From positions 434,001 to 498,000 of the forward strand of contig NZ_UAUU01000008.1 in assembly GCF_900457465.1 (NCBI RefSeq): DNA of 64,000 bases, read 5' to 3'. A program made the translations under genes and the position numbers. Below are positions 1-9,257 of the stretch, in pieces (position 1 is the first letter of the stretch; every line of letters starts with the position of its first letter). The notes beneath the pieces are model-generated. The model worked only from the letters and a program-made list of their open reading frames with translations. It was not told the origin of the DNA and did not search any database. This DNA comes from Sphingobacterium multivorum (lineage in GTDB: Bacteria > Bacteroidota > Bacteroidia > Sphingobacteriales > Sphingobacteriaceae).

Positions 1-2
1 CG

Positions 3-992
3 ACGACTTTCACCGAAGCCTACCGCAACCAGCTTGTGGGGGAAGCCTATTTTGTGCGCGCACTGGCGTATTTTGATCTGGCCAGAACTTGGGGTGGTGT
101 ACAGATCGTGTTGCAGCCGACAACTTCGGCCAGCAGTCTGCCGCAGGTCAAAAGAAGCTCCCTGGCCGACACCTATGCGCAGGTGTTGCAGGACCTGCAA
201 AAAGCAGAACAGCTCTTGCCCAATGACACCAATCGCATCCGCGCTACCAAGAAAACGGCCCGCGCGCTGCTGGCAAGATTCTACCTCTACCAGAAAAACT
301 GGAGCGAAGCCATAAAATATGCATCCTATATTATTGACGACAACGCCAATTATAGCTTGGTCAATCCATACCGCTCGTTTTATGCCAACAATACCTCCAA
401 CACCAAAGAGTCTGTCTTCGAACTGGTCTATGATATCAACAATACCAGTGGTCAGACCAGTCAATGGTTGTCGGGCAATAATGGCGGAACTGCCTGGATC
501 AGACCTTCGCAGGGCATCTACGACCTACTAGTGGATCCTACGATCGGAGGGGATCGTGCTGCGCTCGTGTCCAAAACCACTTCATCCACAGATCCAAATA
601 TCCTGATCGGCAATCTCTATTCCCGAACAGACCGTACTGACCCCGCTTTTTTGATCCGTACGGCCGAGCTCTATCTGATCCGCGCCGAGGCATTGGCTCA
701 GCGGAATGGCCCGGGCGATCTGACTGCGGCATTGGCCGACTTAAATGCCATACGCTCGCGCGCAAATATTAAGCCCTTGCAAGGACTCGGAGCTGCGGCA
801 CTGCTGCAGGCTGTGGAAGATGAGAACCGCGTGGAATTTGCCCTGGAGAACCATCGCTGGTACGATCTTTTGCGGACGGGACGTGCACAGCAGGTGCTTA
901 ATATTTCTTCCGTGAATAGGCTTTTGCTGCCGATACCGTACGCTCAGGTTTCGATAGATCCGGATCTACAGCAAAATCCTGGTTTGGATTGA
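3..992 (+). CDS. SusD/RagB-family outer-membrane lipoprotein (5' truncated)
   Basis: The frame is open to the left edge, so only the C-terminal 329 residues are visible and the lipoprotein signal lies outside the window. SusD proteins are alpha-helical surface lipoproteins that cap a SusC TonB-dependent channel and bind the nutrient. The visible part carries family hallmarks: an early helix with YFVRALAYFDLARTWGGV, a late TAELYLIRAEALAQ helix, an LNAIRSRAN segment, and an ending of the type RTGRAQQVLN...LLLPIPYAQV...QNPGLD. The SusC partner presumably lies just upstream. Two membrane proteins follow 42 bp downstream on the same strand, so this SusCD pair may share a transcript with the DoxX-like/rhodanese genes. 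The substrate cannot be read from this fragment. Confidence 0.93.
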   Translation, partial: TTFTEAYRNQLVGEAYFVRALAYFDLARTWGGVQIVLQPTTSASSLPQVKRSSLADTYAQVLQDLQKAEQLLPNDTNRIRATKKTARALLARFYLYQKNWSEAIKYASYIIDDNANYSLVNPYRSFYANNTSNTKESVFELVYDINNTSGQTSQWLSGNNGGTAWIRPSQGIYDLLVDPTIGGDRAALVSKTTSSTDPNILIGNLYSRTDRTDPAFLIRTAELYLIRAEALAQRNGPGDLTAALADLNAIRSRANIKPLQGLGAAALLQAVEDENRVEFALENHRWYDLLRTGRAQQVLNISSVNRLLLPIPYAQVSIDPDLQQNPGLD

Positions 993-1034
993 TCCGCATG
1001 AATCAGGTGTTTTTTTTCATTTAATCGTATTGAA

Positions 1035-2384
1035 ATGACCATATTAACAGACTCTCATTTTTTTAAGCGCCATCGCTCAGCGATTGTATACATTGGCCTG
1101 ATTTTCTTTTTGATACTCAGTATCCCTTACGACCCTAATCTTTTTAGGGACCGTTCATTTGGGGATCTGTTTTCCTTGGAGAACTGGTTTGCGTTGGCGA
1201 CTTACCGCACTTCTTTTATTGCCGAGAGCCCTTACGTCGGTACGGACGTGCGCGGATATTACAACTGGGCTATTGCGCTGCTGCTCGCGTTGTTGCAATT
1301 TTGGGCCTTTGGCCGTAAAATCAGGCAATCTTTTCAGGTCAATGATGATAGCGTATTTTATTGGCTGCGCGTGCTGCTACGCTATCGTTTAGCCTTAGCA
1401 ATGATCTTTATCGGTCTCGTCAAAATCATCCCTATACAACTTCCCGAACCAACCATTAGCGAGCTGCATACCGAATATGGTGATTTTCTGCTCTGGAAGC
1501 TCTATTACCTGACCAACGGCATTGCAACCGCGGGTTATCTACCGGTAATTGGTGCGCTAGAAATTGTGAGTGGACTCTTTTTATTGAACCGGCGCACAGC
1601 AATCATCGGGTCGGGGCTGCTTATCGCTGTATTGCTCAATGTTGTTATCGTCAACTATGTGTACGAAATCGGTGAACAGGTGTATAGTTCATTTTTACTA
1701 CTGCTTGCGGTCGTGATCTTTTCGTACGACTGGCCCCGTTTTTATCAGCTCCTGATTAAAAAGGGAGCAACTGTCCCCGATGGGTTTTGGCCTGAGTATG
1801 GACGCCGCATTGCGCGCATTCGCCCTTATCTGAAGGTCTTATTCCTGCTGCTGATCGCTGTATTTAGCGTGCAGGCTTACCTGAGCTGGAAGAATTCGGA
1901 TTATCCCTTCCCCGATGAAAAAGGGTTGGAAGGAGCAGCAGGGGTGTACAATGTGAAAGATTTCGTGTGGAAGGGCGATACCATCCCGTATTCGCTGAGC
2001 GATACATTACGGTGGAAGGACGTGGTTTTTGAAAAATGGAATACGCTCAGCATACGCGGAAACCGTTCCGTACGGGTTGATAGCCTCAAACCACATATCG
2101 CCTTCAACCGGGAGCGTAACTATGAATATCTGGGCAATGGTGGCCGCGAATTCTTTGCTTATGCGATCAAAAAAGGAGCAAACAAGGCGGAGACAGCGAT
2201 CAAACTGACGGGAAAGGTCAGTAAAGGCCACACCTTTGCCTTTGTGGTCAATCGCCCGGATAAGCGCACGCTTGTGCTTGATGGTGTCAACCAACTCGGC
2301 GATTCCCTGCATGTGCGCCTGGAGAAAATAAACAAGAAATACCTGTTGCAGGAGGGGCGTAGAAAGCCGATCCGTATTTATTAA
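1035..2384 (+). CDS. DoxX-like multi-pass membrane protein with C-terminal soluble domain
   Basis: 449 residues. The first ~285 residues hold about seven hydrophobic segments (near 15-33, 74-92, 112-130, 165-185, 192-210, 214-230 and 265-283), followed by ~160 polar residues. The core reads YWLRVLLRYRLALAMIFIGL and a PVIGALEIVSGLFLLNRR stretch, resembling DoxX/DoxD-like membrane proteins. It is clearly paralogous to the next gene (2408), which shares WLRVL.RYR.AL, KLYxLTNG/KLYWQIVG and VYSS. No cysteines are evident. DoxX-type proteins are often quinone-linked redox partners. Its downstream neighbours, an MBL/rhodanese protein and a thioredoxin-fold lipoprotein, are compatible with sulfur redox chemistry, but the role is inference. 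Confidence 0.75.
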   Translation: MTILTDSHFFKRHRSAIVYIGLIFFLILSIPYDPNLFRDRSFGDLFSLENWFALATYRTSFIAESPYVGTDVRGYYNWAIALLLALLQFWAFGRKIRQSFQVNDDSVFYWLRVLLRYRLALAMIFIGLVKIIPIQLPEPTISELHTEYGDFLLWKLYYLTNGIATAGYLPVIGALEIVSGLFLLNRRTAIIGSGLLIAVLLNVVIVNYVYEIGEQVYSSFLLLLAVVIFSYDWPRFYQLLIKKGATVPDGFWPEYGRRIARIRPYLKVLFLLLIAVFSVQAYLSWKNSDYPFPDEKGLEGAAGVYNVKDFVWKGDTIPYSLSDTLRWKDVVFEKWNTLSIRGNRSVRVDSLKPHIAFNRERNYEYLGNGGREFFAYAIKKGANKAETAIKLTGKVSKGHTFAFVVNRPDKRTLVLDGVNQLGDSLHVRLEKINKKYLLQEGRRKPIRIY

Positions 2385-2407
2385 CGATTCAAATTTAGAC
2401 TAAGCTT

Positions 2408-3877
2408 ATGGCAACGATTCAATATTTGGAAAGCACTCCAACCATCCAGCAGGAGCAGGGCTGGAAGTACTGGGAGAAAGTGGGATTTAGATTTACGTTT
2501 ATTTTCTTTATCCTGATGGTGGTACCCCTGGATGGGGACTGGTACGAAAAAGTATTTAAACCCGATTCGCTATACGATTGGATGGCAACGATCGCCGGTG
2601 GCTCGCGCACAGGTTGGATCGAAATAGACAGCGAAAGTGGCAAATGGGGGTTCGCATCGTATACGTCCTGGTGGCTCAATGGCCTGATAGCCGTGCTGGG
2701 TGCTTCCATCTGGACGATATTGGCCCGGAATAGCAAGGTGCAGCGCTACGATGCGCTTTATTATTGGTTGCGCGTATTGGTGCGTTACCGCATTGCTTTG
2801 GGACTTATTGCCTTCGGATTTATCAAGTTCTTTCCGATGCAGATGCCTTTTCCATCACTTGCCAATCTGAATACCGACATCGGCGAATATGCTCCCTTTA
2901 AGTTGTACTGGCAAATCGTCGGTGTATCCTATAAGTATGAGATCTTCTTAGGCTTTTTGGAGATCGCAGCGGGAAGTTTACTCTTCTTCCGGCCTACTGT
3001 TGTGATAGGGGCCATTATCAATGCGGGCGTGCTCTTTAACATTGCTCATGCCAATATCGCCTATGATGGCGCGGTACATGTTTACAGTTCGTATTTTGTT
3101 TTGCTTTCCCTTTTTCTATTGCTGCAGTACCTGCCAGCGATCTGGAAGCTTTTTATCCTGCGCGAACCGGTGAGCACCTATTACTATGTGCCCAAATTTC
3201 TCAAGCAGTGGAATAAACCCCTGTATTTCGGTCTTAAGTCAGTCATTGTGGTGCTGTTTATATTCGTTTACGGCTTTTATCGCTATGAGCGATTCTATGA
3301 TGAAGGGCGTTTAAAGGAGCCGGTGCTTCCAGGGCTGGCAAAAGCAGCAGGACATTATGAAGTTTCGGGTTTTCTGCTCAATGGAAAGCCGCAGCCTTAT
3401 TCACCGGCAGATTCGGTACGTTGGCATGAAGCCTTTTTTGAACGCTATTCGACCTTGGTCTACAAGGTCAACAAAGCCAATTCCATTGATCTTGGTAATG
3501 GTACGCCAGCCTTGAATGATGTGCTCAAAACGTATGAATTTACGGGCCGGGCCGGAGGAAAGAATTACCTGTATTATGAAATAGACTCGGCAGAACATGC
3601 GCTGTACCTGATCGACAAAAATCAGAAATTTAGTAAGGAGCAACGAAAAAAACTCGATGAAAAACTGGATGTAGGGCTGAAGGCCCTTTACGGAAAAGCA
3701 CAGGGCGATAGCTTAGGTATCCTGAAATGGGCTTACGAACGACCAACGCCAGAGCAGATTAGACTCAAGGGGCTGGATGCCAGCGGTAATAACCTTGAAA
3801 TTACGCTCGACCGGGTTAAAGAATCCTATCTCACCGGTAAAGAATGGTATATGAAAAACACCCTCTTTACCTATTAA
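2408..3877 (+). CDS. DoxX-like membrane protein, paralogue of the preceding gene
   Basis: 489 residues, starting 23 bp after the preceding paralogue. The N-terminal ~300 residues are membrane-embedded, with YYWLRVLVRYRIALGLIAFG, a KFFPMQMPFPSL loop and a YEIFLGFLEIAAGSLLFFR segment. The C-terminal ~190 residues are soluble and probably extracytoplasmic. The pair suggests a heterodimeric membrane complex formed by tandem duplication. Some related proteins are annotated only as DoxX family or hypothetical. Function is unknown. Linkage to the MBL/rhodanese gene 22 bp downstream argues for co-expression. Confidence 0.75.
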   Translation: MATIQYLESTPTIQQEQGWKYWEKVGFRFTFIFFILMVVPLDGDWYEKVFKPDSLYDWMATIAGGSRTGWIEIDSESGKWGFASYTSWWLNGLIAVLGASIWTILARNSKVQRYDALYYWLRVLVRYRIALGLIAFGFIKFFPMQMPFPSLANLNTDIGEYAPFKLYWQIVGVSYKYEIFLGFLEIAAGSLLFFRPTVVIGAIINAGVLFNIAHANIAYDGAVHVYSSYFVLLSLFLLLQYLPAIWKLFILREPVSTYYYVPKFLKQWNKPLYFGLKSVIVVLFIFVYGFYRYERFYDEGRLKEPVLPGLAKAAGHYEVSGFLLNGKPQPYSPADSVRWHEAFFERYSTLVYKVNKANSIDLGNGTPALNDVLKTYEFTGRAGGKNYLYYEIDSAEHALYLIDKNQKFSKEQRKKLDEKLDVGLKALYGKAQGDSLGILKWAYERPTPEQIRLKGLDASGNNLEITLDRVKESYLTGKEWYMKNTLFTY

Positions 3878-3899
3878 TCACCTTAAAAAATAGCATGTT

Positions 3900-5351
3900 A
3901 TGAATAGAAGATCATTTATCCACCGTTCAGCTGTCTTTTTCACGCTTGCTTCGGCAGGCCAGGGCATATCCTGTTTTGGAAATACCGATCACACCGGGGC
4001 GGGCTACAGTATCAAACAGTTCGAAGATGAGGGCCTCGCACAGTTTTCCTATGCGATTTTGGCCGATAAGAAAATTGTACTTGTGGACCCTGCCCGTGAT
4101 CCGCGGCCTTATTACGCTTATGCAAAGGAACAGGGGGCCAAAATTATCGCCGTTGTGGAGACCCATCCGCATGCTGATTTTGTGAGTTCACATCTGGAGA
4201 TCCATCAAGAGCAGAAAATTCCGATTTATGTGAGCAAGCTTGTCCGTGCAACGTATCCGCATCATACGTTTGACAATGGCGATAGGTTGAAGATTTCGGA
4301 CCATATCGTGTTGCATGCCATCAATACAGCGGGGCATTCGCCCGACAGCATCTCCGTCTTGCTAAAAGAAAGCGGTCGTGATGTGGCCATCTTTTCGGGG
4401 GATGCGGTGCTGATTGGCGGGGTTGGAAGGCCCGATTTGCGCGAGTATTCGGGTGAGCAGGCGACACTACGCGAAAAATTGGCTCGGCAGCTCTATCATA
4501 CCGTTCATGATGTCTATGTCAACTTAGGCGATCAGCTTCTTCTGTATCCGGCCCATGGTGCCGGATCGCTCTGTGGCAATGCCATAAAAGGCGCGAAGCA
4601 AAGTACCATCGCTGCGGAAAAGGCCCATAATTTTGCCTTTCAGCAACAATCCGAAGAAGCGTTTGTCAAGCAGATCTTAGCAGACCGTTCGCCGATACCG
4701 ATCTATTTTCCTTATAATGTGGAGTTGAACCGTCGGGGCGCAAAGCCATTATTGGCTTCTTTGTCGGATATTTCATCGGTTTCAGCAGCTGCGGTGCCTT
4801 ATGAATCGAGCACTGTCCTTGACACACGCGCTGCTTCAAAATTTAGAGCGTCGCATTTTCCAGACGCCATCAATATCCCCGAACGGAGCAAGTCGGAATC
4901 TTGGGTCGGGACTTTTATTGAACCGAAAGACGGTTTTTATCTCGTTGTGGATACCAAAGAGCAGGGGCAGCTGCAGCTTGAAAAACTGGCCAAAATTGGC
5001 TATGAGCAGTTTGTAAAAGGGATCGTGCTGTATGGGGATTTCGCAGGGCAGCCTTCGACAGCTTTTGACCAGACTGCTTTCGACCGGGCGCAAGATCACT
5101 ATTTTATAGTCGACGTACGCACGGCCGAGGAGGCTAAGGCCGGGCCAGTATTCAAGGGGGCGCATAACATTCCGCTGGCGGAACTGAAGCAGCATATTGC
5201 TGAACTACCGGTCGATAAACCTATTGTCGTGCACTGCGCTTCGGGTTATCGTTCGGCCATTGCAAGTAGCCTGATCAATGAATCGGTGCCAAAAGCGCAG
5301 GTATGGGATATCGGAGAACATATTAAAACCTACAAGCAATCGGTGAATTAA
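3900..5351 (+). CDS. Exported metallo-beta-lactamase-fold protein with two rhodanese domains
   Basis: 483 residues. The N-terminus has RR followed by a hydrophobic stretch ending GISC near residue 25, consistent with Tat export and/or lipid anchoring. Residues ~37-250 are an MBL fold: HPHAD at 89-93, AGHSPDS with H146, SGDAV with D168 and PAHG with H219. These match the His/His/Asp ligands of the ETHE1-like persulfide dioxygenase type. The usual last His of HxHxDH is Phe94, which need not abolish mononuclear iron binding. A first rhodanese domain (~295-375) has no catalytic Cys in its loop and looks degenerate. The second (~385-480) has an intact CASGYRS loop with Cys446. Likely chemistry is persulfide or thiosulfate handling outside the cytoplasm. 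The export signal is unusual, because most ETHE1/rhodanese fusions are cytosolic. Confidence 0.85.
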   Translation: MNRRSFIHRSAVFFTLASAGQGISCFGNTDHTGAGYSIKQFEDEGLAQFSYAILADKKIVLVDPARDPRPYYAYAKEQGAKIIAVVETHPHADFVSSHLEIHQEQKIPIYVSKLVRATYPHHTFDNGDRLKISDHIVLHAINTAGHSPDSISVLLKESGRDVAIFSGDAVLIGGVGRPDLREYSGEQATLREKLARQLYHTVHDVYVNLGDQLLLYPAHGAGSLCGNAIKGAKQSTIAAEKAHNFAFQQQSEEAFVKQILADRSPIPIYFPYNVELNRRGAKPLLASLSDISSVSAAAVPYESSTVLDTRAASKFRASHFPDAINIPERSKSESWVGTFIEPKDGFYLVVDTKEQGQLQLEKLAKIGYEQFVKGIVLYGDFAGQPSTAFDQTAFDRAQDHYFIVDVRTAEEAKAGPVFKGAHNIPLAELKQHIAELPVDKPIVVHCASGYRSAIASSLINESVPKAQVWDIGEHIKTYKQSVN

Positions 5352-5383
5352 CACGAGGGGTTACACTTAAATGCATACATGAT

Positions 5384-6055
5384 ATGAAAGATTTAAAACT
5401 ATTGGTTAGTATGTTGTTAGCGGTAGCGGTATTGCTCAATATGACGAACTGCCAATCCAGACAGGACACCCAGGAAGCCGTAAAGAATAGTCAGGTTTCG
5501 TTTAAAAAGGAAGAAGGAGTGCGCTTTAAGAAGGAGCTCGAAAGCCTGAATAAAACGAATAAAGTGCCGGTACAGATTCCCGACAATCCGCGGATCGTTT
5601 ATGCGACCGAACAGGATGTGCTGGAGCTGGAAAACGGCATTGTGCTGTTTGGATGGCCCAGTTGTCCATGGTTTCGCAATGCCATAACGCCATTGCTGGA
5701 ATTTGCCCAGGAGGAAAAGGCGGTCATCTATTACCTCAATATCCACGATATCCGGGATCTCAAAGAGAAGGATAAAGAAGGTAAGGTGATCACAACCAAG
5801 GCTGGTAGCCCGGGTTATGAAGCTATCTTGGCCAAATTTCATGATATCCTCAATCCTTATACAGCTGTGGGCGTTGATTCCATCAAACGGATTTCTTCAC
5901 CAACGGTATTATTTATTGAAAAAGGCAAAGGTGTGCATAAGGTTGTTTCCACGGTCGTATCGCAGACCGATCCGAAGATCAAGCTCGATAGCACACAGCG
6001 ACAGGAGTTAAAGCAACGGTATCGGGAATATTTTTTGGATGAACATACGATTTAA
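5384..6055 (+). CDS. Thioredoxin-fold lipoprotein
   Basis: 223 residues with a lipoprotein signal (hydrophobic segment ending LLNMTNC, Cys23). The core has a thioredoxin-like strand-loop of the form VLFGWPSCPWFRNAITPLL near residues 85-105. There is a single Cys in CPWF where a CxxC pair would normally sit, so it may act as a monothiol carrier or a bacteriocin-accessory-like fold. A cis-Pro-like RISSPTVLFI lies near 170. It follows the MBL/rhodanese gene by 32 bp and is probably its periplasmic partner. Disulfide reductase activity is not supported by the motif. Confidence 0.7.
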   Translation: MKDLKLLVSMLLAVAVLLNMTNCQSRQDTQEAVKNSQVSFKKEEGVRFKKELESLNKTNKVPVQIPDNPRIVYATEQDVLELENGIVLFGWPSCPWFRNAITPLLEFAQEEKAVIYYLNIHDIRDLKEKDKEGKVITTKAGSPGYEAILAKFHDILNPYTAVGVDSIKRISSPTVLFIEKGKGVHKVVSTVVSQTDPKIKLDSTQRQELKQRYREYFLDEHTI

Positions 6056-6098
6056 GACCAGCGTATTTCAACAGCATCGTAAATTAAATGGATAACAT

Positions 6099-6260
6099 AT
6101 GAAAAAAATAATCAATCTTGGACTTTTAGCATTTGTTTTAACGACATTTACAGTCTCCTGCGGATCTGCGGGCAAGAAAAAGGAAAACGGCAAATCACAG
6201 TCGGATTCCACATCATCAAAAGGTTCAAAAAAGGATCAACCCAATACGGGCTGCGACTAA
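6099..6260 (+). CDS. Small lipoprotein, 53 residues
   Basis: ATG at 6099 to TAA at 6258-6260, co-directional and 43 bp after the thioredoxin-fold gene. The product begins MKKIINLGLLAFVLTTFTVS and then has a lipobox-like SCGS with Cys21. The mature part is very short and lysine/serine-rich with a final Cys (NTGCD). The clean signal peptide and position support a real gene. No family is recognised. Confidence 0.6.
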   Translation: MKKIINLGLLAFVLTTFTVSCGSAGKKKENGKSQSDSTSSKGSKKDQPNTGCD

Positions 6261-6281
6261 TAGACTGTAACACGATAACAC

Positions 6282-7710
6282 ATGCGAAGATTTGACGCAA
6301 TTATTATTGGCTCGGGACCGAACGGACTGGCGGCAGCCATTACCTTTCAGCAGCAGGGGCTCAGCACCTTGCTGATTGAAGGTGCTGATACGGTCGGTGG
6401 GGGAATGCGGACCAAGGAACTTACTCTTCCGGGCTTCCGACATGATGTTTGTTCGGCAATCCATCCCATGGCCATGGCTTCGCCATTTTTCAGGGCTTTG
6501 CCTTTGGAAGCATATGGGCTATCGTTTGTGAAGCCGACGTATGCGGCGGCACACCCACTGGAAAATGGGGGAAACGGGAATTCTTTACCATAGTCTTGCC
6601 GAAACCATAAAAGGCTTGGGGCCAGATGGCGAAAGCTATCGCAAGCTGGTGGAAAAGGTCGCGACACATTGGGAAGACCTTGCTGCCGATATTATGGGGC
6701 CACTATCCTTGCCGAAGCATCCGTTACGGTTGGCTTCCTTTGGTCTGGATGCGCTTCAGCCGGCAAGTTGGACGGCAAAGCGTTTTGCAAGTGCACAGGC
6801 TAAGGCTCTATGGGCGGGAATGGCGGCCCATGGAATTCAGCCGCTAAGCAACTGGACAACTTCCGCCATTGCTATTGTGTTCGCGGCAGTAGGTAACTCA
6901 TATGGCTGGCAGATCCCCATAGGAGGCTCGCAATCCATTGCCGATGCCTTATTAAGCTACTATAAATCCTTGGGCGGGGAGATCCAAACGGGCTTTTGGG
7001 TAGAGGACGTTCGCGATCTGCCCTCCCATAAAGTCCTGCTCTGCGATATCACGCCGCGGCAGTTGCTAGCCTTTAAAGGAATAGAACTGGGTAGCGCTTA
7101 CCGCAGGCGCCTTGAAGGCTTTCGGCAGGGAATGGGGGTATTTAAAGTTGACTGGGCATTGTCAGAAAAGACGCCCTTTAAAGACCGGCGCTGTCAGCAG
7201 GCTGCTACCGTGCACTTGGGCAATACCTATGCAGAAATTGCCGAGAACGAGCGACTAAGCCATCTTGGAAAGCAAGTGGTCAAGCCTTTTGTGTTGTTTG
7301 CACAGCAGAGTGCATTTGATTCCAGCCGTGCTCCCGATGGAAAACATACGGGATGGGCATACTGTCATGTCCCCAATGGAAGTAGGGTCGATTATACCGA
7401 AGCGATTGAAAATCAGATCGAGCGCTTTGCACCGGGCTTTAAAGATACTATTCTGGCCAAGCATACCTTTTCTCCTGCAGCACTCGAGTCGTACAATCCC
7501 AATTACATCGGTGGTGATATCAATGGTGGGATTATGGATATTTCACAGCTGTACAGTAGACCTATATTGGCCCTAAACCCATACCGTACCTCGGTCGACT
7601 CGATTTATCTCTGTTCATCGTCGACCCCTCCTGGTGGTGGGGTACATGGCATGTGTGGTTATCATGCCGCACGTACGGCGCTCAAAGAACATTTTGGCTT
7701 ATTGTTGTAA
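6282..7710 (+). pseudogene. Phytoene-dehydrogenase-like FAD oxidoreductase, split by one frameshift
   Basis: The first 95 residues hold an FAD-binding dinucleotide fold, IIIGSGPNGLAAAITFQQQG, then ADTVGGGMRTKELTLPGFRHD, typical of the phytoene desaturase/NAD(P)-FAD oxidoreductase group. The frame then runs into a stop at 6591-6593. The rest of the protein continues in the +1 frame to 7710, ending with the family C-terminal signature STPPGGGVHGMCGYHAA. Removing one G from the G5 run at 6567-6571 restores a single ~475-residue protein (HPLENGETGILYHS). It follows the small lipoprotein by 21 bp. Either a recent pseudogene or a homopolymer base-calling error. The exact substrate (carotenoid or otherwise) is not determinable. 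Confidence 0.85.
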
Positions 7711-7801
7711 ACGGCAAAAATTGGCTTATTGCTGTACATGGCAAAGGTTGGCTCGTTGCCATGAATGGCGCCGACTTACTTGTTGCTGTAGATAGCTCCG
7801 A
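7694..7801 (+). repeat. Four degenerate 27-bp tandem repeats at the 3' end of the oxidoreductase
   Basis: Units occupy 7694-7720, 7721-7747, 7748-7774 and 7775-7801. The first two start TTGGCTTATTG and the third TTGGCTCGTTG, and all share a (T/A)GGC or related core near the unit's 3' half. The oxidoreductase stop codon (7708-7710) sits inside unit 1. The length of 27 is a multiple of three, so expansion would preserve reading frame. Confidence 0.7.
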
Positions 7802-7941
7802 TTAGGTATGTCCTGATCCGCCTCTATTGAAGGCCCTTATGGTTACCCCGCATAACATGTTATCTATATTTAGGGAAAATTAACAGAATTTGTTACGAAT
7901 TGTTCGTAGCTTTAGTAAGTAAATTAAAGCTATAGCATTCC

Positions 7942-9105
7942 ATGAAAGCGATATATTCCTTACCTACATTCGTCTGTCTACTCTTTGCGTGGGCGCTGCC
8001 GCTTCATGCACAGAACGTAATCGACATTTTAGAAAAATCGAAATGGGCGCTTGAACAAAAAGAAGCAATAAACTACAATTACAGGCTGGAAATAAATTAT
8101 GCCTCGGAAAATTACAACAACACGCTGGAAGGGAATACCTATTTGGATTTTAGGACAAAGGACAATCCGCTGGGGCTGGCTTTCCAATTTTCCAATGCAA
8201 AGAGCAAGATTGTGTATAATGGATCCGAGTCTTTTGAGCTTAATCTACTTGACAAGACAAGTGTGTTAAAACGTCATCCCCAAAAGAGTGAGCTGGGGCA
8301 TTTTACCTTTCTGAACTTGAGTTTGTTAACCTGGAAAAATGTGCTTCCCCTCATTATTGCTTCGGCCGATATCCAAAAGACTTTTGTGGACAGTCCGAGT
8401 CCGATATGCTATGCGATACGAATCGGGGTGGGACAGCGGGATATCGATAAATTAGGAAATGTGAATGCCCTAACCGCAAAAAGGAATATAAGTTATACCG
8501 TGCTGCTGGACAAAAAAAGCTACCTTCCCGTCGAAATTATTCAGGAAAATGATGTGTCCAAAGGCGATTATCTCAGAACACAGTTTAGTTATAAGGATTT
8601 AGCTGAAGTTCCGGTCGAACGCTCCTGGTATTTTTCCAGTTATTCCGGATATAAGATTAAAGATCCGAAAGTGCAGGTATCGTTGATTAGGGGTGAAATT
8701 GCTCCAAAATGGCAATTACCGATGGTTTTAGACTCCGGATCAATCAAGCTGGATTCTCTTCAGGGCAACTATGTACTACTTGAATTCTGGATAAAGAACT
8801 GCGGCTATTGTATTGAAGCGGTTCCGCTCTTGAATGAATTACAGCTGGGTTATGCGGACAAGGGGGTAAAGGTGATTGCTATAAATGCTGGCGATCGTGA
8901 AGCAGATATCCAAAGCTTCCTTCGTCGAAATAAACCTGTATACCCCAGTGTATGGGACCGTGATGGTAAAATAGGCGCACTTTATGGCGTCGGTGGATAC
9001 CCACAAGCTTTTCTTTTGGATAAAGGAGGTCGACTGTTATTCCAGGGAGCTGTAAATTCTCCTGAAATGAAAACTGTACTTGAGCAGTTGCCGCGGAACA
9101 GGTGA
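7942..9105 (+). CDS. Secreted thioredoxin-like (TlpA/ResA-type) protein with N-terminal extension
   Basis: 387 residues with a Sec signal peptide ending near LHAQ (residue ~23). Residues ~25-240 form an extended domain of the kind found in Bacteroidota DUF4369-like or LolA-like/TlpA fusions. The C-terminal ~140 residues are a thioredoxin domain with active site CGYC at 287-290, preceded by LLEFWIKN, and a cis-Pro region GGYPQAFLLDKGG. The role is probably periplasmic disulfide reduction or redox maintenance. It stands alone, with a terminator at 9235-9257 downstream. The partner protein is unknown. Confidence 0.85.
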   Translation: MKAIYSLPTFVCLLFAWALPLHAQNVIDILEKSKWALEQKEAINYNYRLEINYASENYNNTLEGNTYLDFRTKDNPLGLAFQFSNAKSKIVYNGSESFELNLLDKTSVLKRHPQKSELGHFTFLNLSLLTWKNVLPLIIASADIQKTFVDSPSPICYAIRIGVGQRDIDKLGNVNALTAKRNISYTVLLDKKSYLPVEIIQENDVSKGDYLRTQFSYKDLAEVPVERSWYFSSYSGYKIKDPKVQVSLIRGEIAPKWQLPMVLDSGSIKLDSLQGNYVLLEFWIKNCGYCIEAVPLLNELQLGYADKGVKVIAINAGDREADIQSFLRRNKPVYPSVWDRDGKIGALYGVGGYPQAFLLDKGGRLLFQGAVNSPEMKTVLEQLPRNR

Positions 9106-9234
9106 TTTTTGCTGTTTTATATTTATCTGAAGCACAGCGCAATTAGAAAAAATAAGTTAATGGATGTGTTTTTTAATTTCGGCGGTATTTTTGCTGTATA
9201 GGGCTTGAAAACACCCCAAATAATATGTTGCATC

Positions 9235-9257
9235 AGGCCAAGATAATTTCTTGGCCT
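9235..9257 (+). terminator. Rho-independent terminator downstream of the TlpA-like gene
   Basis: Perfect 8-bp stem AGGCCAAG/CTTGGCCT with a 7-nt loop, followed by a T-run on the plus strand (9257-9260). It lies 130 bp after the stop of the 7942 gene. Confidence 0.7.
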
